Shown here piece after piece: positions 15,764 to 23,695 of a stretch of 32,069 bases of DNA (position 1 is the stretch's first letter; each line of letters starts with the position of its first letter). The notes under the pieces are model-generated. The model saw only the letters and a list, made by a program, of their open reading frames with translations, was not told the origin of the DNA and did no database searches. The DNA comes from Oscillospiraceae bacterium (GTDB lineage Bacteria; Bacillota; Clostridia; Oscillospirales; Oscillospiraceae). Location: positions 1 to 32,069 of the forward strand of contig SVLN01000016.1 in the NCBI GenBank assembly GCA_015067925.1, written 5' to 3'. The position numbers and the translations under genes were made by a program.

Positions 15764-16489
15764 TTAGATGGAAAATGAGCCAATATAACGGTGTTGGTTC
15801 ACTTTTGGGGCGGTATTTGTTTGATAAAAGTGGAAAGTTTCCGGGTTGCAGACGGAAAGATGGGCCAAGGCGATGCCAATGTCGATGCGGTTCATACTTC
15901 CCAGGGCTGTTTTGCTCACAAGGCCGCGCAGCGCGCAGTAGACATGAATTGCCTCGCCCTCATGCACGAAGTACCAGGGCTGGGAGTTCACGCTGGAGGG
16001 TGCCAACCGGGCCGGTTCCAGCCGAGGATCTTCCCAATCGGAAATCTGTGAAAGGCTTTTTCGCTTGAAGTCGTTTGGACCGGAGCGTGCAGGTGAGCCT
16101 TTGGGATAGCCAAAGGCCAGAAGAATAACGAACCGCAGGCCGTCTTCCGTTTGGGTAACGCGGGCGTCCATTTTGCCCATGCCCAGCCAGCAGGAACCGA
16201 GGCCGATGGATTGCAGGTACAGATCCAGCTGTTGAAGAAGAAATCCCGTGTTCTCCAGATAGCCTTCGGTGGTTTCGCTGTAGAGTGCCACCAGTTGGTG
16301 TGTTGTCCAGGGGCAGATGCATTTGACTTCGGACCTGCCTACAATCTCTGCCTGTGTGCGGATCTGCGGATATAAAGGACGCAGTTTCTGCAGGAACAGG
16401 CGGATCTGTTCAATTGCCTTTTCTTCCACTGGCCGGTTTTCATAGCTGCGGCAGGATTTGCGGTGAAAGATCCAATCTTTGAGATCCAT
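15764..16489 (-). CDS. nitroreductase family protein (TM1586-type)
   Basis: 241-aa predicted FMN-dependent nitroreductase-fold protein. The N-terminus MDLKDWIFHRKSCRSYENRP carries the R-x(2,3)-R-x-Y/F pattern of the fold; two half-domains follow, with GLGSCWLGMGKM in the first and PSSVNSQPWYF in the second. The ATG at 16489 has AAGGAGTGGGAATT upstream; an in-frame ATG 21 bases earlier sits on top of this site. Possible roles are reduction of nitro or quinone-like compounds; the substrate is unknown. Divergent from the BlaI-like operon. Confidence 0.82.
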   Translation of the reverse strand: MDLKDWIFHRKSCRSYENRPVEEKAIEQIRLFLQKLRPLYPQIRTQAEIVGRSEVKCICPWTTHQLVALYSETTEGYLENTGFLLQQLDLYLQSIGLGSCWLGMGKMDARVTQTEDGLRFVILLAFGYPKGSPARSGPNDFKRKSLSQISDWEDPRLEPARLAPSSVNSQPWYFVHEGEAIHVYCALRGLVSKTALGSMNRIDIGIALAHLSVCNPETFHFYQTNTAPKVNQHRYIGSFSI

Positions 16490-16527
16490 AATTCCCACTC
16501 CTTGTTGCACTTTCTATCAGTATTCTT

Positions 16528-16556
16528 ACTGTACCATAAGCGTTGAGCCGCTACAA
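16528..16556 (-). promoter_or_regulatory. promoter of the nitroreductase-family gene
   Basis: Minus strand: TTGTAG (16551-16556), 17-base spacer, TACAGT (16528-16533) preceded by TGG (extended -10). Confidence 0.55.
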
Positions 16557-16609
16557 GTTTTTTCGCAGAAAGCGAATGCATCAAGTTTGCAAATTCTTTA
16601 GGGAAGGCA

Positions 16610-16638
16610 TTGACATTGGAACTCTAATGGGTTAGATT
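16610..16638 (+). promoter_or_regulatory. promoter of the BlaI/BlaR1-like operon
   Basis: TTGACA (16610-16615, consensus), 17-base spacer, TAGATT (16633-16638). A perfect TATAAT also sits at 16638-16643, but with a 22-base spacer. The dyads at 16622 and 16646 cover or flank the -10 region, as expected for repression. Confidence 0.65.
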
Positions 16639-16661
16639 ATAATTACTCTATCGCATTAGAG
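16622..16661. promoter_or_regulatory. two dyad operators for the BlaI-like repressor
   Basis: CTCTAATGGGTTAGAT (16622-16637) and CTCTATCGCATTAGAG (16646-16661) are 16-base imperfect palindromes of the form CTCTA-N6-TAGAG, 24 bp apart start to start. One overlaps the -10 box, the other ends just before the ribosome site. Autorepression by the encoded BlaI-like protein is inferred. Confidence 0.6.
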
Positions 16662-16673
16662 GGGATGATTGCA

Positions 16674-17048
16674 ATGCAAACACCAAAAGTTTTTGAAAGT
16701 GAATATCGTTTCTGCCTGATCCTGTGGGAGCATGAACCGGTGAAGAGCAGTGAATTGGTTTCTCTCTGCGCCCAGCAGCTGGGCTGGAAACCTACCACGA
16801 CCTACACCGTCATCAAGCGCCTGTCTGAGCGCGGCGTTCTGAAGAATGAGAACACCGTGGTCACCTCCCTGGTGAGCAAGGACGAAGTACAGGCCGCGGA
16901 GATCGATGAATTAATGGATAAGAAGTTTGGTGGCTCGCTGCCTGCTTTTCTGGCGGCCTTTACCCGTAACCGGAGGCTGACCCAGGAGCAGATCGATGAA
17001 GTGCAGCAGATGATCGACCGATTCAGAGAGGGGGAGCGCGATGACTGA
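16674..17048 (+). CDS. BlaI/MecI/CopY family transcriptional repressor
   Basis: 124-aa winged-helix repressor of the penicillinase-repressor family: WEHEPVKSSELVSLCAQQLG and TTTYTVIKRLSERGVL form the helix-turn-helix, and a C-terminal helical segment gives the dimer. Members bind promoter dyads as dimers and are cleaved when a partner M56 protease is activated. GAGGGG (16659-16664) is 9 bases before the ATG at 16674 and directly abuts an earlier in-frame ATG at 16665, so the second ATG is chosen. The stop overlaps the start of the BlaR1-like gene by 8 bases, showing tight coupling. No beta-lactamase gene is nearby, so the regulon is unknown. Confidence 0.92.
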   Translation: MQTPKVFESEYRFCLILWEHEPVKSSELVSLCAQQLGWKPTTTYTVIKRLSERGVLKNENTVVTSLVSKDEVQAAEIDELMDKKFGGSLPAFLAAFTRNRRLTQEQIDEVQQMIDRFREGERDD

Positions 17049-19506
17049 AGTGTTCCTTAAGCTTCTCAATATGAGCCTCTCCGCCTGTCCTCTCGTACTG
17101 GCGGTGCTGGTTTTGCGTATTGTGCTGAAAAAGGCGCCGAAATGGTCTGTTGTCCTTCTGTGGGGGATCGTTGCCCTGCGCCTGGTGCTGCCTTTTTCCT
17201 TGGAGAGCGCCCTCAGCCTGATTCCCAGCGCGGAACCGCTGCCCCGGGAAATTCTCACCGGGCCGGACTTTGAGGTTTCGACCGGAATTCCGCCGGTGGA
17301 TAACCGGGTGAACGATTACCTGGGCGACCATTACTTTGAAGGCGTCACCGTGCCTACCAACAACGGCCTGAATGTCATGACGACGCTGACCATTCTCTGG
17401 CTCATCGGCATCGCGGTGCTTCTTGCCTACACTGCCTTCAGCTATTGGCGCATCAGACGGAGCGTGGCTGCGGCGGTAGTGCTGGAAAAGGGAATTTTCC
17501 AATCTGAGCGGATTGCTTCGCCCTTTGTGCTGGGATTGAGCCGTCCAAGGATCTATCTTCCTTACGGCCTGACAGAAACCGAGATGCAGCACGTGATTGC
17601 CCATGAGCGTGCCCATATTGCCCGCCGGGATCATTGGTGGAAGCCCCTGGGATTCCTGCTGCTGAGCATTTATTGGTTCAATCCTTTGATGTGGCTTTCT
17701 TATGTGCTGCTGTGCCGGGATATCGAACTGGCCTGCGATGAGAAAGTGGTCAAGGATCTGCAGGACGCGCAGCGGGCAGACTATTCCCAGGCGCTACTGA
17801 ATTGCAGCACAGATCGTCGGGCCATTGCGGCCTGCCCCTTGGCCTTCGGCGAGGTAGGCGTCAAGCAGCGGGTGCGTTCGGTGCTTTCTTATAAAAAGCC
17901 TGCGTTTTGGATCGTGCTGCTGGCGGTGATTGCTTGCCTGGCTGCGGCGGTGTGCTTTTTGACCAATCCGCCCAAACGGGTGGATGAAGCTGAGACGTTC
18001 AGCAAAATATACGCCTATGACTCTTACCTGTATGATGGGGCCATTTATTCCTTCACCTATCATCCGGATGAGCTGCCTATGCGATTGTTTTTCAGACCGG
18101 GCAAGACCCTTTCGGTGAAAAGCGGCCTGGTTCCCATGCCCACGGAGGATCTGTGGCACAACATGGACGGTCTGACGGAGATCAAGCTGACGAAGGAGAA
18201 CTTTGACACCGCCTTCATCGCCGTGGATTCCGCCGGCTGGCATGATGACAACATGTCCGCCGCCAAGCTGCGCAGGCAGAACCAAACGGCCTGGCGTCTG
18301 GTGGATGGAAGCTACTATTACGATCTTCTTTTGCAGAAGGACGGCAGCGTGCTGTTGGGATTTGGCTACTATCACCCGGAGTCCCATAATGAAGTGCGCT
18401 TCCTCTTCCGCTTGAAGGCAACGGATGAAGCGGCGTTGAAGAAGCTGACGCTGGAGGACGTGATCGCCCTGCATGAGCGGGGAGAGGAGATCACCTGGCA
18501 GGATCTGGCGCCTTATGCGTATGAAATCTACACGGATCCTGAGTATGAAACCTATACGCGATTTTACGTTATTGACGAGATGTTTGTTCTGGTGCTTTCC
18601 AGCGGCCTTCCCGGTCGGGACGAGAGACCGGAGCAGGTATATCTCTATGCCAATGATGGCTGGGGATCCTCGGCGGATCTGCTGCTGGACGATGTAAAAA
18701 GCTTTATTGAACAGCGCAAAGATATGATTGCCGTTCTTACCGTCCCGACCCATGAGTATATCCTGGAAGTGGGCTACAGCAGCAAGGCTTTTGAAAAAAT
18801 GATCATGGCCTCGGAAAACCGCGGCGACATGACGCAGAGCGCAATTCAGCACGAACCCATCGTGAAGATCACAGACCGCGCCCGGTTGGACGGCCTGATC
18901 AATGATCTGGCAGGGAAGTTGGATTTTGACGAGGATTTTTATGAGGCAATCGTGCAGTTCGGTGACTCTTTCTTCGAAAACAACACCCTCTTTATGATCT
19001 ACGCCACCACAACACATTCGGGACAGTCTTTTATGATCAATGAGGTGAGAAGATTCGGCTCGGAATTCTCTGTGGACTTGGCGCTGATGGATATGGAACA
19101 GGGTGATGACGCCCTGGGCGGCTGGATGATTTTCCTCGCCGTTTCCAACGATGAATTGTTAGGGGTGGAAGAATACAGCGCCTCCATCACTGCAACGATT
19201 TATCCCCTCAGAAGCACGCTGACCGGCGCAGCGCGTTATTACTGCATGCGCAGTTCGGAAGAGATCATGAAACCTGGTTTTGCACTGTTTGAGGATGGAA
19301 CCTTTTCCATGACATTCTCCATGGTGAGCAGCTATATCGGCGTCGGCACTTATGAGATGACCGAGGATAAGCTGACTCTGCGCACCAATGACGGCCAGTT
19401 TGTCTATGTGTTTGACATAGTGGATGACAAAATGATTTTTGATGCAGAGGCCTCTTCGGAGATGGTCTGGTTTTCGGGCATGAAGGACGGGGCGGTGTTC
19501 TGGTAA
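17041..19506 (+). CDS. BlaR1-like M56 family membrane metalloprotease with large sensor region
   Basis: 821-aa membrane sensor-protease. Hydrophobic helices lie near residues 6-28, 34-54, 112-136, 203-225 and 288-308. The M56 zinc site is HERAH (188-192) plus ELACDE (Glu229, Asp233), facing the cytosol, where it would release the BlaI-like repressor. Residues from about 310 to the end should lie outside the cell. They do not contain a penicillin-binding SxxK/SxN/KTG arrangement I can see, so the signal may not be a beta-lactam. The last 70 residues (YIGVGTYEMTEDKLTL region) resemble a small beta domain found at the end of clostridial BlaR1-like proteins. Likely regulated by its own repressor. 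Confidence 0.87.
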   Translation: MTEVFLKLLNMSLSACPLVLAVLVLRIVLKKAPKWSVVLLWGIVALRLVLPFSLESALSLIPSAEPLPREILTGPDFEVSTGIPPVDNRVNDYLGDHYFEGVTVPTNNGLNVMTTLTILWLIGIAVLLAYTAFSYWRIRRSVAAAVVLEKGIFQSERIASPFVLGLSRPRIYLPYGLTETEMQHVIAHERAHIARRDHWWKPLGFLLLSIYWFNPLMWLSYVLLCRDIELACDEKVVKDLQDAQRADYSQALLNCSTDRRAIAACPLAFGEVGVKQRVRSVLSYKKPAFWIVLLAVIACLAAAVCFLTNPPKRVDEAETFSKIYAYDSYLYDGAIYSFTYHPDELPMRLFFRPGKTLSVKSGLVPMPTEDLWHNMDGLTEIKLTKENFDTAFIAVDSAGWHDDNMSAAKLRRQNQTAWRLVDGSYYYDLLLQKDGSVLLGFGYYHPESHNEVRFLFRLKATDEAALKKLTLEDVIALHERGEEITWQDLAPYAYEIYTDPEYETYTRFYVIDEMFVLVLSSGLPGRDERPEQVYLYANDGWGSSADLLLDDVKSFIEQRKDMIAVLTVPTHEYILEVGYSSKAFEKMIMASENRGDMTQSAIQHEPIVKITDRARLDGLINDLAGKLDFDEDFYEAIVQFGDSFFENNTLFMIYATTTHSGQSFMINEVRRFGSEFSVDLALMDMEQGDDALGGWMIFLAVSNDELLGVEEYSASITATIYPLRSTLTGAARYYCMRSSEEIMKPGFALFEDGTFSMTFSMVSSYIGVGTYEMTEDKLTLRTNDGQFVYVFDIVDDKMIFDAEASSEMVWFSGMKDGAVFW

Positions 19507-19510
19507 AAGA

Positions 19511-19544
19511 AAATGCACACAGGGTGACCTGTGTGCATTTTTTT
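19511..19544. terminator. terminator between BlaR1-like and TetR genes
   Basis: AAATGCACACAGG (19511-19523) and CCTGTGTGCATTT (19528-19540) form a perfect 13-bp stem with a GTGA loop, followed by a run of seven Ts. It also overlaps the 3' end of the convergent TetR gene. Confidence 0.85.
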
Positions 19545-20106
19545 ATGTATGAAATTTGATCATAGGGGTACTTAAAAGATGAGTGGCCATGGCTGCCATG
19601 CGGCTGACGGAATCCTGGTAGCCATTCTGGTGCCATTGCATCACCATGGAAAGAAGGCCCGTGCTCAGGAACATGATAATATACTCCGAAGGATAATTGT
19701 GGAAAAAAGCTTCCAGCTTGTGAGAAATCAGATCATCGGAAATGGTTTTGGAAACAGCTCTCTGAAAGAGTGTGCCGAACAGACCGTTCTGTTCCAGGGC
19801 GGTCAGAAGTTTACGCTGATTTTTCCAGTACGCGAAAAAGCGTTCCAGGGTTTCCTGGGTGGCTTTGGCATCATCGGTGAAGATTTCGCCTTGAAAGTCC
19901 AGCACGGCGTTGTCCAACAGGGCGTACAGGGCGCCTTCTTTGCTGGAGAAGTATCGATAGAAGGATTTGCGGGGAATGTTCATTTGTTCGCAGAAGGAAC
20001 TGACGGTAATGTCATCGTAATGCTCTTTGCTCATCATTTCCAACAGACCGGCGGTCAACTGCCGCTGCCGCAGGGCGGATTGTTCAGTAATACAACGCTT
20101 ATACAT
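19543..20106 (-). CDS. TetR/AcrR family transcriptional regulator
   Basis: 187-aa one-component regulator. The N-terminal helix-turn-helix is ITVSSFCEQMNIPRKSFYRYFSSKEGALYALL, about residues 33-64, followed by a helical ligand domain of low conservation. GGAGG lies 7 bases before the ATG at 20106; the longer reading frame to 20160 runs over its own promoter and is rejected. It is divergent from the GPH transporter/GH3/HAD operon, and a palindrome overlaps its own -35 box, which suggests autoregulation and control of the neighbour. The ligand is unknown. Confidence 0.9.
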   Translation of the reverse strand: MYKRCITEQSALRQRQLTAGLLEMMSKEHYDDITVSSFCEQMNIPRKSFYRYFSSKEGALYALLDNAVLDFQGEIFTDDAKATQETLERFFAYWKNQRKLLTALEQNGLFGTLFQRAVSKTISDDLISHKLEAFFHNYPSEYIIMFLSTGLLSMVMQWHQNGYQDSVSRMAAMATHLLSTPMIKFHT

Positions 20107-20131
20107 GGCAAAACCTCCAGTATTTAATCGC

Positions 20132-20170
20132 ATTATAACACAGTTTTGGCACAAAAACAATAAATTTGTT
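20132..20170 (-). promoter_or_regulatory. TetR gene promoter with overlapping palindrome operator
   Basis: Minus strand: TTGTTT (20155-20160), 17-base spacer, TATAAT (20132-20137). The -35 box forms one arm of the palindrome AACAA-TAAAT-TTGTT (20156-20170). A wider imperfect dyad, TTTTGGCAC/GTGACCAAAA, surrounds it. This is the best candidate TetR operator. Confidence 0.5.
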
Positions 20171-20234
20171 AAAAGTGACCAAAAATGAACGTTGCGATTT
20201 GGTGAGGGGTGTCACAAAAGGGGCAATTTGGTCC

Positions 20235-20262
20235 TTGCGTTCGAATACTCTTGAATTATAAT
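20235..20262 (+). promoter_or_regulatory. promoter of the GPH transporter/GH3/HAD operon
   Basis: TTGCGT (20235-20240), 16-base spacer, TATAAT (20257-20262). It lies 57 bases before the transporter ATG. A small stem GGGTA/TACCC follows at about 20277-20292. Confidence 0.6.
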
Positions 20263-20318
20263 TAATTTGTTAGAGTGGGTATAAAACTACCCCCGAGAGA
20301 GAAGAGGAGGATAATCAA

Positions 20319-21797
20319 ATGGCAAAAAAACCTGTCCAATTGGACGCCAAAGGTTACCGTAAGTTTGGCATGCGCGACAAGGTCGCCTATGCTGCCGGTG
20401 ACTTTGGTTGTAACATGAGCTTTGCCCTGAAGGGTACTGTTCAGACGTTCTGGCTCGTTTACATGATGATGGAAACCGGCCTGCTGTCTGCCCTGCTGCT
20501 GGTGGTTCAGATCTGGGACGCCATCAACGATCCCATGATCGGCTCCATGATCGACGCTGACCGTCATCAGTATAAGCGCGGTAAGTTCAAGCAGTATATC
20601 TTTGTTGGTTCCTGCGGCCTGCTGTTCGCCGGCGCCGCTGTGTTCCTGCCGTTCCCCAATGCTCCCGTGGTGATCAAGGCTGTCCTGTTCATCCTTGGCT
20701 ACATCATTTGGGATGCTGCCTACACCGTTGCCAACGTTCCCTACGGCTCCATGCTGAGCCTGGTTACCGAAGATCCCGGTGAGCGCGCACAGCTGTCCAC
20801 CTGGCGTTCTGTCGGCTCCATGGTCGGCGGCATGCTGCCCGGCATCATTCTGCCGATGCTGATTTGGAAGAAGGAATTCAACGCTGACGGCACTCCGATG
20901 CTGAACCCCGAGACCGGCGTTCAGATTCAGACCCTGCTGGGTGGCCGTGTGTTCTGGGCTGCTCTGCTGATGGGCGGTCTGGGCTTCATCGCCTTCCAGT
21001 TCATGCTCAAGAAGATCACCATCCGTGTGGATGAGTCCTCCGTTAAGGCCGGCGAAGGCGGCGAGAAGTTCAACGTCTTCAAGGCTTTTGGCAACTTCAT
21101 GAAGAACCGTCCCGCCGTTGGCGCCACCCTGGCTGCCATGGGTATGTTCCTGGGCATGCAGTCTGCCCAGACTGCAACCACCATTATGTTCGCTACTTAC
21201 TTTGGCATGGCTCAGCTGTCCGGTATCGTTCAGCTCGTTGGCTTCCTGCCCATGTTCCTGTTTATGCCGTTCATCAAGAACATCGTCAACAAGTATGGTA
21301 AGAAGGAAGCTTCCGTCGCCGGTACCATTGTCTCCCTGGTGGGCGGCGTCATCATGCTGGTGTTCCCGATGATCGCCAACAAGGGCCTGGCTCTGGTTGT
21401 CTACATGATCGGCCTGGTCGTCTTCGGCCTCGGCATGGGCGTCTACACCTGCGTTTCCTGGGCTCTGATGGCCGACGCCATCGACTACAACGAGTGGAAG
21501 ACCGGCAAGCGCGAGGAAGGCACCGTTTACTCCCTGCACAGCTTCTTCCGTAAGCTGGCTCAGGGCGTTGGCCCGTCCGTTGTTCTGCTGATCATGGGCG
21601 CTCTGGGTTACATCTCTGACCTGGGCACCGGTGGCCAGAGTGCTGCTACTTCCTACAACATGTGCTGGCTGGTTGCAGGCCTGTACCTGTTCTCCGCCGT
21701 TCTGCAGTTCATCGGCATCGCTGCCATCTACAACCTGGACAAGAAGACCATGGCCAAGATGAATTCCGATCTGGAGGCCCGCAAGACTGCCAAGTAA
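20319..21797 (+). CDS. GPH family (glycoside-pentoside-hexuronide):cation symporter, MFS fold
   Basis: 492-aa secondary transporter with about twelve hydrophobic helices. Family hallmarks are VVQIWDAINDPMIGSMID near residue 65, AYTVANVPYGSM, and MADAIDYNEWKTGKREEGT before the last helices. GPH members import beta-glucosides, melibiose, xylosides or glucuronides with Na+ or H+. GAGGAGGATAATCAA precedes the ATG. It is followed by a glycosidase and a HAD phosphatase, so it probably brings in the glycoside that the GH3 enzyme cleaves. A terminator at 21828 separates it from them, so read-through may be partial. The TetR protein transcribed divergently is the likely regulator. Confidence 0.92.
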   Translation: MAKKPVQLDAKGYRKFGMRDKVAYAAGDFGCNMSFALKGTVQTFWLVYMMMETGLLSALLLVVQIWDAINDPMIGSMIDADRHQYKRGKFKQYIFVGSCGLLFAGAAVFLPFPNAPVVIKAVLFILGYIIWDAAYTVANVPYGSMLSLVTEDPGERAQLSTWRSVGSMVGGMLPGIILPMLIWKKEFNADGTPMLNPETGVQIQTLLGGRVFWAALLMGGLGFIAFQFMLKKITIRVDESSVKAGEGGEKFNVFKAFGNFMKNRPAVGATLAAMGMFLGMQSAQTATTIMFATYFGMAQLSGIVQLVGFLPMFLFMPFIKNIVNKYGKKEASVAGTIVSLVGGVIMLVFPMIANKGLALVVYMIGLVVFGLGMGVYTCVSWALMADAIDYNEWKTGKREEGTVYSLHSFFRKLAQGVGPSVVLLIMGALGYISDLGTGGQSAATSYNMCWLVAGLYLFSAVLQFIGIAAIYNLDKKTMAKMNSDLEARKTAK

Positions 21798-21827
21798 GCA
21801 ATTGAACTGAACATTGCTCAACACGAC

Positions 21828-21861
21828 AAAAGCCGGGTTTCTGCATGAGACCCGGCTTTTT
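21828..21861 (+). terminator. terminator after the GPH symporter
   Basis: AAAAGCCGGGT pairs with ACCCGGCTTTT, extended by a few inner pairs around a TGCAT loop, ending in TTTTTG. The next gene starts 46 bases later without an obvious promoter, so some read-through to the GH3 gene is likely. Confidence 0.75.
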
Positions 21862-21906
21862 GTGAAATTATCATAATATAGACCCATAGAAAGGAACGTG
21901 ACGCAA

Positions 21907-23682
21907 ATGGTTGATCTGCGTGCAAAACCCTATTATCTGAATGACGCTGACATCGCATGGGTGCAGGACACAATTGCCGCCATGACCGATGAGGAAAAGG
22001 TCGGCCAGCTGTTTTTCCAGCTGACTTCCGGCCCCAAGGAGGATCACCTGAAGGAACTGGTGACCAAGTACCATCTGGGCGGTATCCGCTATAACGCCAT
22101 GCCCGGCGCGATGGTTCTGGAGCACAACCGTATTCTGCAGAACAACTCCAAGATCCCCGTGATCATCGCCTGCAATCCCGAGCAGGGTGGCAACGGCGTT
22201 TGCCCGGACGGCACCTTTGTTGCCAACCCCATTAAGATCGGTGCTACTCGCAAGACCGAGTACGCCCAGGCTATGGGCCGTGTTTCCGGCGCCCAGGTGG
22301 CGGCCACAGGCTGCAATATGGCCTTCGCTCCCGTGGTGGATATCACCTACAACTGGGAGTGTGAGGAGGTGCTCGCCCGCAGCTACGGCAACGATCCCAA
22401 GCTGGTTGCCGAGATGGGCAAGGCCTTTATGGACGGCGTGCATGAGACCAAAGGCGTTGCCTGTGCTGCCAAGCACTTCCCCGGCAACGGCCAGGATTAC
22501 CGCGATGCCCACATGTCCAACAACGTCAACCACTTTGGCGTGCAAAAGTGGATGGAAACCTACGGTCATGTCTACAAGACCTTGATCGACAACGGCATCG
22601 AGGCCATCATGGGTGGTCACATTATGATGCCCGAGTATATGCGCGAAATCAAGCCCGGCATCGCCGATGACGATGTTCTGCCCGCCACCCTGTGCCCGGA
22701 GATCATGACGGGCCTGCTGCGTGACAAGCTGGGCTTCAACGGCATGGTGGTCACCGATGCCTCCCACATGGTGGGCATGACCAACCGCATGAAGCGCTGC
22801 GACATGCTGCCCCTGGCCATCAACGCCGGCTGCGATATGTTCCTGTTCTTCAACGACGCCGAGGAAGACTTCACCACCATGCTGAATGCCTACAAGTCCG
22901 GCATCATCTCCGAAGAGCGCATGGTGGAGGCCCTGACCCGCATCCTGGGTCTGAAGGTCGCCATGGGTCTGACCAAGAAGGCCAAAGAAGACCTGTGCCC
23001 GCCCGCCGAGGCGCTGGCCGGTGTGCTGCAGAATCCGGAATTTAAGGCAGTGGCGCCCGCCATTTCCAAGGATTGCCTGACGCTGGTCAAGTACAAGGAC
23101 GAGGGCGTTCTGCCCCTGAGCCCGGAGAAGACCAAGCGCGTGATGATCGTCAACATCAAGGGACCCAGCAGCCCCATGGCTGATCTGGCTGCCATTGCTA
23201 TGGGTGCCGCCGGTGCCCGCAAGAGCCCTGCCGAAAAGCTGCGCGACCGTCTGATCGAAAAGGGCTTTGACGCCTTTATTTACGTCAGTCCCCTGGAAAA
23301 GATCATGGCCGAGGTCAAGGCCGGCAAGCCCTTCGACATCAATATCTACTTCGCCGGCAAGAACTCAATTGCTGACTTCGTCGCGGAGCAGGATCTGGTC
23401 ATCTCCTTCTTTGATGTGGCCAACGGCCATCCGACCTTTGGCATGAGCAAGGGCGGCGGCGAGATCCCCTGGTACGTGCATGAGCTGCCCGTCGTGGGCA
23501 TTAGCGTAAATAAGCCCACCATGCTGCCCGACGCTCCGGCCCTGCGCACCTATATCAACGCCTATGACTCCAACGATGACACCATGGACGCCCTGGTGGA
23601 AGCCCTGGTGACCGGTCCCGAGGCCTTCAAGGGCCAGGATCCCATCGACAGCTTCTGCGGCATGTTCGATACCCGCATCTAA
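21907..23682 (+). CDS. glycoside hydrolase family 3 protein, NagZ-like
   Basis: 591-aa cytosolic GH3 enzyme. The catalytic TIM barrel covers about residues 20-340. KHFPGNG (189-195), followed by Asp200-x-His202, matches the Asp-His dyad that serves as acid/base in the NagZ subgroup. The nucleophile is Asp284 in GMVVTDASHM. The NagZ subgroup cleaves N-acetylglucosamine, for example from muropeptides or chitin oligomers. After the barrel there is a second alpha/beta domain of about 230 residues that short NagZ enzymes lack. AAAGGAA is 11 bases before the ATG at 21907 and too close to an in-frame GTG at 21898. It is 13 bases from the HAD gene. Specificity for GlcNAc is inference from the dyad. 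Confidence 0.88.
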   Translation: MVDLRAKPYYLNDADIAWVQDTIAAMTDEEKVGQLFFQLTSGPKEDHLKELVTKYHLGGIRYNAMPGAMVLEHNRILQNNSKIPVIIACNPEQGGNGVCPDGTFVANPIKIGATRKTEYAQAMGRVSGAQVAATGCNMAFAPVVDITYNWECEEVLARSYGNDPKLVAEMGKAFMDGVHETKGVACAAKHFPGNGQDYRDAHMSNNVNHFGVQKWMETYGHVYKTLIDNGIEAIMGGHIMMPEYMREIKPGIADDDVLPATLCPEIMTGLLRDKLGFNGMVVTDASHMVGMTNRMKRCDMLPLAINAGCDMFLFFNDAEEDFTTMLNAYKSGIISEERMVEALTRILGLKVAMGLTKKAKEDLCPPAEALAGVLQNPEFKAVAPAISKDCLTLVKYKDEGVLPLSPEKTKRVMIVNIKGPSSPMADLAAIAMGAAGARKSPAEKLRDRLIEKGFDAFIYVSPLEKIMAEVKAGKPFDINIYFAGKNSIADFVAEQDLVISFFDVANGHPTFGMSKGGGEIPWYVHELPVVGISVNKPTMLPDAPALRTYINAYDSNDDTMDALVEALVTGPEAFKGQDPIDSFCGMFDTRI

Positions 23683-23695
23683 GACGGAGGAAGCA

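Noticed and set aside
20262-21887. 541-residue minus-strand reading frame opposite the GPH symporter
   Set aside because: His/Gln/Asn/Gly-rich translation typical of an antisense frame; the plus strand encodes an unmistakable transporter.
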